Source of the DNA: Clostridia bacterium
GTDB lineage: Bacteria; Bacillota; Clostridia; Christensenellales; Aristaeellaceae
Reading direction: 5' to 3'
DNA length: 64,000 bases
NCBI GenBank assembly: GCA_017396845.1
Contig: JAFQKQ010000028.1
Coordinates: forward strand, 1 to 64,000
Positions within the stretch are counted from its first letter, which is position 1, and the number at the start of each line of letters is the position of its first letter. Below, piece by piece: positions 1-8,398 of the stretch. The position numbers were made by a program, and so were the translations under genes. The notes under the pieces were generated by a model that was not told where the DNA came from, did no database searches, and saw nothing but the letters and a program-made list of their open reading frames with translations.

Positions 1-101
1 AGTCGGCTTTCAGCCGACCTCTACACCGCCCGTCAGCGCAAGCGCCGCCGGGTACGCTCGGCGATTTTACAAATCGCTGTCGCTAGTCGGCTTTCAGCCG
101 A
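1..101. repeat. Hairpin-rich repeat flanked by a 17-bp direct repeat
   Basis: AGTCGGCTTTCAGCCGA occurs at 1-17 and again at 85-101. Each copy folds by itself (TCGGCT-TTC-AGCCGA). Between them a third hairpin (GCGATTT-TAC-AAATCGC) lies at 61-77. The second copy ends two bases before the kinase stop codon, so its transcript could act as a terminator or 3' stabiliser, but there is no clear U tract. The element is cut by the window edge, so its full size and family are unknown. It does not recur elsewhere in the window as far as I can see. Confidence 0.6.
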
Positions 102-103
102 GA

Positions 104-1888
104 TCATTCGATCATCAGCGCGCCTTCTCTTGCAAAGCGGATGGTGAAGCTGAAGACGGAGCCTTCGTCCTCTTTGCTTTCCACCCATATGCGTTCGCCC
201 ATGCGAGTAAGCACTTCTTTGGCGATGGAGAGGCCGAGGCCGGAGCCTAAGCCGGAATGGCTTTTATCGACCTTGTAAAACCGTTCGAAGATATGCTGAA
301 GGTGGTCGGAAGAGATGCCTTGTCCGGTATCGCGCACCGATACAACAGCCCTTTCGCCCGAAAAATCGCCGGATATGGAGACGCCGCCGCCCTCGGGAGT
401 GTATTTGATGGCATTGTCCAGAAGGATTACCATCAGCTGCTCGATTCGGTCGGGATTGGAGTAAAGCGGCGGGCATTTCGTGAAATCCGTATCTACGGTA
501 AGCGTAAGCCGGTGTTCACAGGAAATTGCGCCGTATCTTTCCGCTACGTCTTCAATCAGGTCGCTTAAAAGGAATTCCTCCGGATGGATGGACACCGTGC
601 CGCTCTGAAGCCGCGAAAGTTCGAGAAGATCGTTGATCAGGCGGGAAAGTCTCAGAACCTCCCGAAGGATGATGTCGTAGTAGCGCTTACGGGTTTCTTC
701 GTTTGTCACCATTCCGTCTCTCAGCGGTTCGATCAGGCCGCGAACCGCCGTCAGCGGCGTGCGCATTTCGTGGGATACGTTGGCTACATATTCGCGGCGC
801 GTTTTCTCCAGCTGAACTTCCTTTGAAATGTTTCTGAAAAGACCCACGGCGCCCTGAATGCTGCCTGCGTCGTCGTGTACGGGGGAGATGGCGCAGAAGA
901 TATCTATGCCATCCTCCTGAATGCTGAAATCCGACTGTGCGCCGCTTTGAACCGCGTTGTCAAACGCCTCCCAGATATCGGGGCGGTTGATTATGCGCAG
1001 CCTGGGATCGGACAGGCAATCGTTTCTTCTGAACAGATTGTCAAGCGCCGGATTGATGTGGGTGATATTTCCCAGTCTGTCTACCGCGGCAATGCCTTCG
1101 GAAAGGCCGTTGAGTATCTGAACCAACCGGTTTCTTTCAAATGTCAGCGCGCTGATGGTGTGTTTGAGCGTTTTGGAAAGCCGGTTGAGCGACGAACCCA
1201 ATTGTCCGATTTCACCGGGTATTTCCTCGTTTGCCAGGCGGTCAAAGCGTCCGTCCGCCATGCGAAGAGCAACGTCCCGCATCTGCTTCAGCGGGCGGAT
1301 TACCCGGTACAAAAAGCCGTACATCAAAAGGAATACCGCCGGCACTACGATCAGCATCGAAATGGCGAGTGAACCCGCGAGCGCACCGCGCGCGGCCAGT
1401 GCCTCGTATTGCGGAACATACAGTATCAGCGCGCCCAGCAGATGCTGATTGTCTCCGTATACGGGAACGCCCAGCGTTACAATATCGCCGTAGGGACCCG
1501 AATTCGCCACGTATACCACGTTTTTTCCGGAAAGTATGGACTCAATCTGCTTGTTTGGGCCTGTGAGATTTAAAAGATTGTTTTTGTCGCTGATTAACAG
1601 GATTTCGCCCGATGCATCGGTTACGGCGAGATAGGCGTTTATGATGCTCGAATCCGTCTCCGTTTCATCGACCAACGACAAAAGGGCTTCTTCCTCATAC
1701 TGTCCGCTGATATACCGTTCGACAATGCCCGCCAGCGATTCTGCCCGGGGCATCAGTTCGCGGATTCGCATGTTTACGAATACGGAGCTTGACAGATATA
1801 GGAAAAGAAGCCATGTGCATATACACGATACGATCAGCGCTACGAGTACAAATATGTATACGCGGCGCATCAGCGCGCTGCGGATCAT
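104..1888 (-). CDS. Two-component sensor histidine kinase (PhoR/WalK type)
   Basis: A 594-residue membrane kinase. It has a transmembrane segment at about 11-33, an extracellular sensor region at about 35-170, a second transmembrane segment at about 170-195, a HAMP linker at about 195-248, a PAS domain at about 252-355, and a HisKA domain with the phospho-accepting His373 in VSHEMRTPLT. The HATPase domain carries the N box DNAIKYTPEGGG, the G1 box DTGQGIS and the G2 box GLGSGLGLSIAKEV. Its ATG overlaps the stop of the upstream regulator gene by four bases, so the two are translationally coupled and form one operon. The order TM-sensor-TM-HAMP-PAS-HisKA is that of the PhoR/ResE/WalK group, which usually senses cell-envelope or phosphate signals. 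The actual stimulus cannot be read from the sequence. Confidence 0.95.
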   Translation of the reverse strand: MIRSALMRRVYIFVLVALIVSCICTWLLFLYLSSSVFVNMRIRELMPRAESLAGIVERYISGQYEEEALLSLVDETETDSSIINAYLAVTDASGEILLISDKNNLLNLTGPNKQIESILSGKNVVYVANSGPYGDIVTLGVPVYGDNQHLLGALILYVPQYEALAARGALAGSLAISMLIVVPAVFLLMYGFLYRVIRPLKQMRDVALRMADGRFDRLANEEIPGEIGQLGSSLNRLSKTLKHTISALTFERNRLVQILNGLSEGIAAVDRLGNITHINPALDNLFRRNDCLSDPRLRIINRPDIWEAFDNAVQSGAQSDFSIQEDGIDIFCAISPVHDDAGSIQGAVGLFRNISKEVQLEKTRREYVANVSHEMRTPLTAVRGLIEPLRDGMVTNEETRKRYYDIILREVLRLSRLINDLLELSRLQSGTVSIHPEEFLLSDLIEDVAERYGAISCEHRLTLTVDTDFTKCPPLYSNPDRIEQLMVILLDNAIKYTPEGGGVSISGDFSGERAVVSVRDTGQGISSDHLQHIFERFYKVDKSHSGLGSGLGLSIAKEVLTRMGERIWVESKEDEGSVFSFTIRFAREGALMIE

Positions 1889-2583
1889 TGAGAAAGCACC
1901 TCAAAGCGATAGCCAACGCCGTAGACCGTTCTCAGCGCCCACGGAACGCCTTCCTGCGGCAGCTTCTGGCGGATGCGCTTGATGTGCGCGTCGACTGTGC
2001 GCGTATCGCCGAAGTAATCATAACCCCATACGCGGGAGAGAATCTGCTCTCGGGAGAAGACCTGTCCGGGAGAGGAGGTGAGCATGTGGAGAATTTCAAC
2101 CTCCTTGGGCGTGCAGGGGATGATTGCACCCTGAACGCGAACCTGATAGTTATCAAGGCTCACTTCCAGCTGCGGAAGGCGCACCATGCCCTTTGCATTC
2201 TCCTGCGGCTTCTCCTCGAAGCGACGCATAACGGCCTTGATGCGCGCGATTACCTCGCGCGGGCTGAAGGGCTTTACGATGTAATCGTCCGCACCCAGCT
2301 CAAGGCCTAAGATTCGGTCGATTTCCTCGCCCTTTGCCGTCAGCATAATGATCGGCACGCGGTCGGTCTGACGGATTGTGCGGCATACGTCCATGCCGTT
2401 CATGCCGGGCATCATAAGATCCAGCACGATCAGATCCGGGTTTTCCGCCTGCTTCATCTCCAGCGCCTGCGTGCCGCTGTAGGCGGAGATATGCGAGTAT
2501 CCCTCGCTGTCCAGATAGATTCCCAGCGATTCGTGCACTACGGGATCATCGTCGCAGATCAGAACCAGAGGACATTTTACCAT
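1885..2583 (-). CDS. OmpR/PhoB-family response regulator
   Basis: A 232-residue regulator. The N-terminal receiver has the acidic pocket DDD at 11-13, phospho-acceptor Asp55 in VLDLMMPGMNG, Thr82 and Lys104 (VKPF). The C-terminal winged helix (Trans_reg_C) spans about 135-230 and ends with the typical TVYGVGYRFE motif. An upstream in-frame start at 2664 would add 27 residues. I prefer the ATG at 2583, because GAGGTG sits about 8 bases before it and the receiver domain begins right after. It is the cognate partner of the kinase encoded next, with a four-base overlap. It probably binds direct repeats upstream of its targets. Confidence 0.95.
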   Translation of the reverse strand: MVKCPLVLICDDDPVVHESLGIYLDSEGYSHISAYSGTQALEMKQAENPDLIVLDLMMPGMNGMDVCRTIRQTDRVPIIMLTAKGEEIDRILGLELGADDYIVKPFSPREVIARIKAVMRRFEEKPQENAKGMVRLPQLEVSLDNYQVRVQGAIIPCTPKEVEILHMLTSSPGQVFSREQILSRVWGYDYFGDTRTVDAHIKRIRQKLPQEGVPWALRTVYGVGYRFEVLSQ

Positions 2584-2614
2584 ATTATTCACCTCAGTAT
2601 CAGCTTCTTGTTTT

Positions 2615-2643
2615 ATTATATCCGCGTTTCGCACCGCCGTAAA
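2615..2643 (-). promoter_or_regulatory. Promoter of the two-component operon
   Basis: On the minus strand a perfect -10 TATAAT (2615-2620) lies 17 bases from a weak -35 TTTACG (2638-2643), about 30 bases upstream of the response-regulator ATG. This agrees with the 2583 start and argues against the longer reading frame. Confidence 0.55.
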
Positions 2644-2726
2644 GCACCTTTTCAAGAAGCCCATATTTGTTCACAATTTTGTCTATGAAAAGAAGAGAGC
2701 GCTGCTGCAAAATGAAAAAGCTTTGA

Positions 2727-2765
2727 CAAAAAAAGAAGAGCTCTGACGATCAAAGTCAGAGCTCT
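2727..2765 (-). terminator. Rho-independent terminator of tRNA-Leu
   Basis: On the minus strand an 11-bp perfect stem (AGAGCTCTGAC with its complement, 2737-2747 and 2755-2765, 7-base loop) is followed by a U-rich tract at 2728-2734. It begins five bases after the tRNA 3' end. Confidence 0.85.
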
Positions 2766-2769
2766 TAAG

Positions 2770-2851
2770 TGCGGTTGACGAGACTTGAACTCGTACTCCT
2801 TGCGGAACACGCCCCTCAAACGTGCGCGTATGCCGATTCCGCCACAACCGC
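2770..2851 (-). tRNA. tRNA-Leu (anticodon GAG)
   Basis: An 82-base class II tRNA on the minus strand. The acceptor stem is GCGGTTG/CAACCGC with discriminator A. The anticodon stem CACGT/GCGTG closes the loop TTGAGGG, giving anticodon GAG, which reads CUC and CUU. There is a long variable arm (TTCCGCAAGGAGT) and a T arm ACGAG-TTCAAGT-CTCGT. CCA is not encoded, so it must be added after transcription. The gene stands alone with its own promoter and terminator. Confidence 0.93.
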
Positions 2852-2864
2852 GTGAACGAGATAT

Positions 2865-2893
2865 ATTATAGCTGACAAAGCCGTGTTTGTCAA
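2865..2893 (-). promoter_or_regulatory. Consensus promoter of tRNA-Leu
   Basis: On the minus strand TTGACA (2888-2893), a 17-base spacer and TATAAT (2865-2870) form a perfect sigma-A promoter. The expected start is just upstream of the tRNA 5' end at 2851. Confidence 0.85.
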
Positions 2894-2973
2894 TACTTTT
2901 TTGAAATTTTTTTGACGGGAATTTTATGAGGACGAATGGGGAGAAGTTTTTTCGAAGGTTTTCCGTGTTGGGG

Positions 2974-3003
2974 TTTACAAATGTATGCTTGCGGCGGTAT
3001 AAT
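2974..3003 (+). promoter_or_regulatory. Promoter of the Nudix-ruvC-ruvA operon
   Basis: TTTACA (2974-2979), an 18-base spacer and TATAAT (2998-3003) lie about 50 bases upstream of the Nudix gene. No other good promoter is visible before the TIM-barrel gene ends at 5456, so the four genes are probably co-transcribed. Confidence 0.7.
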
Positions 3004-3051
3004 AAATAACAATGAAGATTTCGGGCGGCGTTTTTGCGCCCATTGAAAGGG

Positions 3052-3516
3052 ATGTCAATTTTGGCGATTCGCAATTCCGCGAAGGCGCTGATATTGCACG
3101 ATGGAAAGCTGCTATTGAACCGCTGCGTTTCAAGGCTGGGGATTTACTATGCCCTGCCCGGCGGCGGTCAGCATGACGGCGAGCTTTTGACAGAAGCAGT
3201 TCGGCGCGAGGTAATGGAGGAGACGGGGCTTACGGTTGAGCCCATGCGCATGAGCGCAATTTTTGAGCGCGTGAGCGAGGCGCGCGACGGCAGCACCGCG
3301 CACAAGATGTACTTTGTATTTCTGTGCAAATACAGGGACGATATTCCGCAGGAGGAGCCTGTCGAAAGGGATGCATATCAGACGGGCATGGAATGGCTGG
3401 CGCTGGAGAAGGCGAAAAAGGCGAATCTGTTTCCACGCGTGATTCGCGACAATCTTTCCGCATTGATCGGCATGGGCGAGACGGTGTATCTCGGCTCGGA
3501 AAGGCGCGGAGGATAA
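3052..3516 (+). CDS. Nudix hydrolase
   Basis: About 154 residues. The complete Nudix box is present: G-x5-E-x7-REVMEETG-L, in GGGQHDGELLTEAV followed by RREVMEETGL. This binds the metal and hydrolyses a nucleoside diphosphate linked to another moiety. The substrate cannot be assigned from the motif. The start is uncertain: ATG at 3052 is almost touching GAAAGGG (3045-3051), whereas the in-frame TTG at 3061 sits at the ideal distance from it. A TTG at 3034 is also open. The stop is one base before the ruvC ATG, so translation of the two is likely coupled. Confidence 0.88.
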   Translation: MSILAIRNSAKALILHDGKLLLNRCVSRLGIYYALPGGGQHDGELLTEAVRREVMEETGLTVEPMRMSAIFERVSEARDGSTAHKMYFVFLCKYRDDIPQEEPVERDAYQTGMEWLALEKAKKANLFPRVIRDNLSALIGMGETVYLGSERRGG

Positions 3517-3517
3517 G

Positions 3518-4012
3518 ATGATCATACTCGGTATCGACCCCGGGCTTGCGCTGATGGGCTACGGCGTGATTGAAACGGACGGAAACAAACACAGGCTCAT
3601 ACAATATGGCGCACTGTCCACCAAGGCGCATTCGCCCACCCCGCAAAGGCTCAGAGCCATATTTGCCGGCGTAAACCAGCTGATGGATATCTATTCGCCG
3701 GATGACGTGGCGTTTGAAGAGCTGTTCTTTGCGAAAAACGTCACGACGGGCATGGCGGTTTCGGCGGCGAGAGGCGCGGCGCTGGTTGCGGCGGCGCAGA
3801 GGACGGAGAATCTGTACGAATACACGCCCATGCAGGTGAAGCTTGCCGTAACCGGCTACGGAAAAGCGGACAAGCATCAGGTGCAGACGATGGTGAAGCT
3901 GCTTTTGAACATGGACGAAATCGCAAAGCCCGATGACGCTGCGGACGCATTGGCCGTCGCCATCGCGCACGCCAACAGCGCAAGGATGAAAAATCTGTAC
4001 AGGATCAAATGA
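3518..4012 (+). CDS. ruvC: Crossover junction endodeoxyribonuclease RuvC
   Basis: A 164-residue RNase H-fold nuclease that resolves Holliday junctions. The four catalytic acidic residues fall at the canonical places: Asp7 in LGIDPGL, Glu67 in AFEELFF, and Asp140 and Asp143 in KPDDAADALAVAIAH. Length and residue spacing match the Escherichia coli enzyme closely. It starts one base after the Nudix stop and is followed nine bases later by ruvA. RuvC normally acts on junctions held by RuvA and the RuvB helicase. ruvB is not in this window. Confidence 0.97.
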   Translation: MIILGIDPGLALMGYGVIETDGNKHRLIQYGALSTKAHSPTPQRLRAIFAGVNQLMDIYSPDDVAFEELFFAKNVTTGMAVSAARGAALVAAAQRTENLYEYTPMQVKLAVTGYGKADKHQVQTMVKLLLNMDEIAKPDDAADALAVAIAHANSARMKNLYRIK

Positions 4013-4021
4013 GGTAGATAT

Positions 4022-4624
4022 ATGTACGCTCATATCGAGGGGACGCTTCAGGAAAAAACGCATGAGGGCGTTGTGATCGACGCGGGCGGCGTGGGCTACG
4101 AGCTTATGACCAGCGCGTCCACGCTCGCTGCCTGTCCGCAGACGGGTGAAAGGGTGAAGCTGTATGCGTATCTCTCCGTTCGCGAGGACGCGATGGAGCT
4201 GTTCGGATTTTTCACGCGCGAAGAAAAAAAGATGTTTCTGCGCTTGATCGGCGTAAGCGGCATAGGCCCCAAAACAGCGCTTGGCGTGCTTTCCGCGCTC
4301 AGCGTGCGCGATCTTTCCATCGCGCTGGTTTCGGGCGATGCGCAGGCGCTGTCCCGTGCGCCCGGCATCGGCAAGAAAACGGCGCAGAGGCTGGTGCTGG
4401 AGCTGAAGGACAAGGTGGATAACGACGACCTTACCTCCACCGGCGCGTACGCTCCCGTAAAGAGCGCGTCCGGCGGCGCGGAGAGCGAGGCGATCGAGGC
4501 GCTGATGGCGCTGGGATATCCCGCAAGCGAAGCGGCGAAGGCGGTTTCGCGCGTCGCGGGTCAGTCGGACAAGGCGGACGAAATTCTGCGCCTTGCGCTT
4601 CGCAGCATGAGCGGAGGCATGTAA
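4022..4624 (+). CDS. ruvA: Holliday junction branch migration protein RuvA
   Basis: A 200-residue protein with the three expected parts: an N-terminal OB fold (MYAHIEGTL to about residue 62), paired helix-hairpin-helix motifs (ISGIGPKTALGVLSAL and APGIGKKTAQRLVLEL) that bind the junction, and a C-terminal domain III of about 50 residues that contacts RuvB. The ribosome binding site GAGGT lies 6 bases before the ATG. In most Bacillota ruvB follows directly. Here the next gene starts two bases later but encodes an unrelated TIM barrel, so ruvB must lie elsewhere. Confidence 0.97.
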   Translation: MYAHIEGTLQEKTHEGVVIDAGGVGYELMTSASTLAACPQTGERVKLYAYLSVREDAMELFGFFTREEKKMFLRLIGVSGIGPKTALGVLSALSVRDLSIALVSGDAQALSRAPGIGKKTAQRLVLELKDKVDNDDLTSTGAYAPVKSASGGAESEAIEALMALGYPASEAAKAVSRVAGQSDKADEILRLALRSMSGGM

Positions 4625-4625
4625 T

Positions 4626-5456
4626 ATGAACAAAATACCCGTATACGCGTCCACGGGTGCGTTTATCACCCGCAAAAATAATAGGGATTATCATCTGATT
4701 GCAAAAACAGCTCCGCGCCTTCATGCAGACGGCGTGGAGTTTATGATGTATGAGTCCTGGGACGGCATGGAAGGGGAGATTGCGCGGGAATTGAAAGAGA
4801 ACCGCGTTTCGGTGCCCGTCATGCACATGGACAAAACGATCGGCGACGTGCTTTCCGAGGGTGGCGGCGGCGCCGTACGGGAGGCTGTCAGAAGAGCGGA
4901 AAGGGATATAAAAACAGCCGCGTTTCTGGGGGCTGAAAAGCTGGTTCTGCACCTTTGGAACGGTCCGCTTTCGGACGGAAGGTTCGATCTGTGTTTATCG
5001 GCGCTTCCGAATTTATATGAAATCTCGAAACGGGAAGGAATTCTTTTAACCGTTGAAAATGTGATCTGCAAAAGCGGACCCGCGCTTTTGAGGCTTCTGG
5101 AAATCAAAAATGCATTTGAGGACGCATGCTTTACGTACGACACTAAAATGGCGCACCTTCGCGGCGAAAACGAAATGCTGGGAACGAACGAATTTTCGCA
5201 TATTTTGTCATCCGGCGCCATCCGTCATCTGCATGTGAACGATTCAAGCCTCTCTCAGCATGCGCTCGGCAGGCTTATGGTTCTCCATCCGGGCGAAGGG
5301 GATGTGGATTTCAAAGCGTTTTTCTCGCTTGTCAAAGAGGCGGGCTTTACGGGAAGCGCGACGGTGGAGAGCACGAGCGTAAACGAGGACGGAAGCGTGC
5401 AGATCGATAAATTAAATAAGAGCCTCGCATTTGCAAGGCTCGGTCTTAACGGGTGA
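4626..5456 (+). CDS. Sugar phosphate isomerase/epimerase-like TIM barrel
   Basis: A 276-residue protein of the AP-endonuclease-2 / xylose-isomerase-like barrel superfamily. Signature stretches are the metal-ligand strands VENVICK, FTYDTKMAHL, HLHVNDSS and GEGDVDFKAFFSLVKEAGFTG followed by VEST. These line up with Glu, Asp, His and Glu ligands of the family. Members isomerise or epimerise sugars, or act in inositol catabolism. The exact substrate is unknown. It starts two bases after the ruvA stop and is almost certainly in the same transcript, although it has no evident link to recombination. Confidence 0.8.
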   Translation: MNKIPVYASTGAFITRKNNRDYHLIAKTAPRLHADGVEFMMYESWDGMEGEIARELKENRVSVPVMHMDKTIGDVLSEGGGGAVREAVRRAERDIKTAAFLGAEKLVLHLWNGPLSDGRFDLCLSALPNLYEISKREGILLTVENVICKSGPALLRLLEIKNAFEDACFTYDTKMAHLRGENEMLGTNEFSHILSSGAIRHLHVNDSSLSQHALGRLMVLHPGEGDVDFKAFFSLVKEAGFTGSATVESTSVNEDGSVQIDKLNKSLAFARLGLNG

Positions 5457-5462
5457 GGGAAA

Positions 5463-5747
5463 TTATTCGTAATCGAAGATGGTCTTTTTTTCAATGAAGG
5501 GACCGAATTTTCCCTTCCATTCGTGGTGGCAACGGGACGCGTCGTAGGCTTTCAGCGCGTCCTTTTCCATGTCGATTTCTATCATCAGGTGATAGCGGTT
5601 ATCGCGCTGACGGATACCCTCTACAGTGCGTACGGCCTGAACGCCTTCGACTTCGGTAATCTCCTTGAAATGCTCATCTGCCGCTTTGCAGAAAGCAGTG
5701 ATATCCTGAACCTTTTCGTTCCATTTTACAAGAATCAAATGCTTCAT
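5463..5747 (-). CDS. Dabb-family (stress-responsive A/B barrel) protein
   Basis: A 94-residue protein that begins MKHLILVKWNEKV and carries a YHLMIEIDMEKDALKAYD strand-helix unit, as in the dimeric alpha/beta-barrel Dabb family (PF07876). Family members are small cytosolic ferredoxin-like dimers. Some cyclise plant polyketides, but most have no known role. It converges on the TIM-barrel gene with a six-base gap. No strong ribosome binding site is seen directly before the ATG, so it may be expressed weakly or from the upstream gene's transcript. Confidence 0.8.
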   Translation of the reverse strand: MKHLILVKWNEKVQDITAFCKAADEHFKEITEVEGVQAVRTVEGIRQRDNRYHLMIEIDMEKDALKAYDASRCHHEWKGKFGPFIEKKTIFDYE

Positions 5748-5790
5748 GGCGCATTTCGTCGCCCTTTATCCTACTTATTATAATATAACT

Positions 5791-6198
5791 TTACAGCACG
5801 AACGACAATACGAGAAAGACTGCTGCGCAGACGAGATTGGAAAGAAAGCTGCATGCATCCTTTTCGTCGTCCTCCAGATCGTCGTAGGTGATGTTTGTAT
5901 CGTCATCCAGATGATCCGCCATATTGCCTAAGTTTTCAGTCGGATCCTTTCTTTTCATTTTGGAGCGGTAGTTTTTGATGCGCGGAATGGCAAGTCCGTC
6001 CATTCTTAAATATATAAGGAATGCAAACAGCAGATAGAGCGCCGCCAAAAAGCCTGCGATCATATTTGCGCCGGGGGCATTTCGGATAAACTGCTGCCAT
6101 GCCAAAAGGAAAATCCCGCCCAGCATCAGCCGAAACGCCGCCATATAAATGAAGGGGCGGAGCATATACCGTTTAAAAAGCTTCTTCTTTGTTTTCAC
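5791..6198 (-). CDS. Small membrane protein of unknown function
   Basis: A 135-residue protein starting with GTG, with GGAGGTC about 8 bases upstream. Hydrophobic segments are seen at about 15-35 (RPFIYMAAFRLMLGGIFLLAW), 42-62 (NMIAGFLAALYLLFAFLIYL) and at the C terminus (LVCAAVFLVLSFVL). Between them is a charged cytosolic stretch with an acidic run (DHLDDDTNITYDDLEDDE). I do not recognise a family. The Dabb gene follows 43 bases later on the same strand. Confidence 0.7.
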   Translation of the reverse strand: MKTKKKLFKRYMLRPFIYMAAFRLMLGGIFLLAWQQFIRNAPGANMIAGFLAALYLLFAFLIYLRMDGLAIPRIKNYRSKMKRKDPTENLGNMADHLDDDTNITYDDLEDDEKDACSFLSNLVCAAVFLVLSFVL

Positions 6199-6227
6199 GC
6201 CTGAGACCTCCTGCTAAGCCTGTAAGA

Positions 6228-6256
6228 ATTGTACCGCGTTTTTCTCCAAAACGCAA
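6228..6256 (-). promoter_or_regulatory. Promoter of the small membrane protein gene
   Basis: On the minus strand TTGCGT (6251-6256), a 17-base spacer and TACAAT (6228-6233) lie about 30 bases upstream of the GTG start. Confidence 0.55.
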
Positions 6257-6389
6257 TAGGCAAATTTGAAACGGCGGGGAGTGGCGCTGTAAATTGCAAT
6301 ATATTATAAATATACATGCAAATTAAATGCTAAATGAAGTTTTTACACTTAATAATGGAATTTGAGGCTGAAAAAAATGCATTTTATTA

Positions 6390-6418
6390 TTGACAAATGC
6401 AAACCTCATATGTATAAT
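6390..6418 (+). promoter_or_regulatory. Strong promoter of the peptide transporter operon
   Basis: TTGACA (6390-6395), a 17-base spacer and TATAAT (6413-6418) form a perfect sigma-A promoter in very AT-rich DNA. The transcript leader begins with a CTGCA-TAA-TGCAG palindrome (6427-6439). It also has a 9-bp hairpin (AAATGACGA/TCGTCATTT, 6443-6451 and 6461-6469) just before the ribosome binding site GGGAGG. The hairpins may stabilise this abundant mRNA. Confidence 0.85.
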
Positions 6419-6496
6419 ACGTCTATCTGCATAATGCAGGGGAAATGACGAAGTATTCCATCGTCATTTTCCGAGAAAATAAGGGAGGTTACCTCA

Positions 6497-8371
6497 ATGA
6501 AGAAGACTCTGTCTCTCGTTCTGGCGATCGTTCTTGCTCTGGGCTGCATGTCTTTTGCAGGCGCAGAAGAAATCAAGAACTTCAAGGATTACCAGACTCA
6601 GGCCAACGAAATGGAAACTTTCTGCTACCATTACTCCCAGGCTGCAGTTGACCTCAACGTACTGTCCAACTGCTACGAGCATTTGCTCACCAACGACGCA
6701 GCCGGCGCTCTGATCCCCGCTGCTGCTAAGGAATGGTCCTCTCCCGATGGCGGCCAGACCTGGATCTTCAAGCTGAACGAGGATATCGTTTGGGTTGACT
6801 ACACCGGCGAATACATGGCCGATTGCACCGCGGAAGACTGGCTCACCGGTCTTGAGTGGGTTCTGAACTTCCACAAGAACCAGGCCGCCAACACCTCCAT
6901 GCCCATGGAGATGATCAAGGGCGCTGCCGACTACTACAACTACACCAAGGACCTTTCTGAAGAAGAAGGCAAGGCTCTCGGCCTTGACAAGTTCCTTGAG
7001 ATGGTAGCTGTAAGCTGCCCCGATGCTTACACCATTCAGTACGAGTGCGTTGATAAGCTCTCCTACTTCCCCTCTGTTGCTACCTACAACTGCCTCGCTC
7101 CCCTCTCCGCCGAGCTGATCGACGAGATCGGTGTTGACGGTTACTTCGGCGCCGACTATACCACCATGTGGTACAACGGACCCTACACCATCACCACCTA
7201 TATCTATCAGAACGAAAAGGTTCTGACCAAGAACGAAAGCTATCATGCCAAGGACGAGGTCAAGCTGTTTGACACCGTAACCGTTAAGATGGTTGAGTCT
7301 GCTGATGTTGCTTATGAGATGTTCACCGCCGGCGAACTCGATTACATCGAGCTGCCTGCCTCCAAGCTGAACACCATCTACAACGATCCCAACCACGAGT
7401 ACAACGACAACCTGATCGAAGCCCGTCCCACCAAGTACTCCTACCAGATCCACTTGGTATATGACAAGAAGCTCGAAGACGGCACGCCCGACGTTGCTTG
7501 GAACACTGCCGTTGCCAACGAGAACTTCCGCCTCGCTCTGTACTACGGCCTCGACGCCACCAACTACCTCGCCCGCACCAACGACATCAACCCCCTGTCC
7601 TGCCAGAACTTCTGCTACACCGGTAACTTCGTTGCCGTTAACAGCCAGGGCGTTGACTACACCCAGCTCGTCCGCGACCAGATTGGTCTTCAGTATGATC
7701 CCAACACCTATGCCCGCGTAGACGCTGAGAAGGCCGCTGCCTACAAGGCCGCCGCGATCGAAGAGCTCACCGCCGCCGGCATCGAGCTGCCCATCAAGAT
7801 GGCTTACTACATCTCCGGTTCCTCCACCACCGCGAAGGAGACCGCCGACGTATTCGCCAACCTCATCAAGACCTGCCTGGGCGAAGACCTCGTTGTTCTC
7901 GATACCAAGACCTACGTTTCCAAGCTCAACACTGAAGTTCGCGATCCGCAGCTGGCCTCCATCTACATCAATGGTTGGGGCGCTGACTTCGCCGATCCCA
8001 TCAACTTCCTCGGCCAGGAAACCTACGGTGAGGACAATGCGTACTATTCTCAGTCCTACTCCAAGATCAACAACGCCACCGATGAGAAGCTGATCGCTAC
8101 CTACAAGGAGTTCACTCGCCTTGTAAACGAAGCCAAGGCCATCACCGATGATCTGGATGCCCGCTACGCCGCTTTCGCGGTAGCCGAGGCCTACATGCTC
8201 GAGCATGCCCTCGTTATCCCGTGGTCCTACAGCGTTGTTTGGGAGCTGACCAAGGTCAACAACTACACCAAGGTTTACTCCGCTTACGGCAACCAGGGCG
8301 AGCGCTATGTCAACTGGGAAACCAGCACCGAGCCCTACACTGCTGAGCAGTACAAGGCTTTCGTGAAGTAA
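6497..8371 (+). CDS. ABC transporter substrate-binding protein, family 5 (peptide type)
   Basis: A 624-residue secreted binding protein (SBP_bac_5, OppA/DppA class). It has a signal peptide (MKKTLSLVLAIVLALGCMSFAGAEE). A Cys is present at about 17, but the preceding residues do not form a good lipobox, so cleavage by signal peptidase I after AGA is equally likely. The mature part shows the family features: an AKEWSSPDGGQTWIFKL-like N-terminal motif, LALYYGLD, and the C-terminal GWGADFADPINFL lobe. Codons are strongly C/G-ending compared with neighbours, as expected for a highly expressed gene. The ligand is probably a peptide, though this family also binds sugars and nickel. It heads an operon with two permeases and a fused ATPase. 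Confidence 0.93.
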   Translation: MKKTLSLVLAIVLALGCMSFAGAEEIKNFKDYQTQANEMETFCYHYSQAAVDLNVLSNCYEHLLTNDAAGALIPAAAKEWSSPDGGQTWIFKLNEDIVWVDYTGEYMADCTAEDWLTGLEWVLNFHKNQAANTSMPMEMIKGAADYYNYTKDLSEEEGKALGLDKFLEMVAVSCPDAYTIQYECVDKLSYFPSVATYNCLAPLSAELIDEIGVDGYFGADYTTMWYNGPYTITTYIYQNEKVLTKNESYHAKDEVKLFDTVTVKMVESADVAYEMFTAGELDYIELPASKLNTIYNDPNHEYNDNLIEARPTKYSYQIHLVYDKKLEDGTPDVAWNTAVANENFRLALYYGLDATNYLARTNDINPLSCQNFCYTGNFVAVNSQGVDYTQLVRDQIGLQYDPNTYARVDAEKAAAYKAAAIEELTAAGIELPIKMAYYISGSSTTAKETADVFANLIKTCLGEDLVVLDTKTYVSKLNTEVRDPQLASIYINGWGADFADPINFLGQETYGEDNAYYSQSYSKINNATDEKLIATYKEFTRLVNEAKAITDDLDARYAAFAVAEAYMLEHALVIPWSYSVVWELTKVNNYTKVYSAYGNQGERYVNWETSTEPYTAEQYKAFVK

Positions 8372-8398
8372 TTCACGCTTAACACCTTTATGGGTTTA

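Noticed and set aside
3230..4675. 481-codon open frame on the minus strand
   Set aside because: Antisense to the Nudix, ruvC and ruvA genes. Arg/His-rich composition typical of shadow frames.
6494..8206. 570-codon open frame on the minus strand
   Set aside because: It is antisense to the substrate-binding protein gene. The strong codon bias of that gene opens the opposite frame. No ribosome binding site or known domain.
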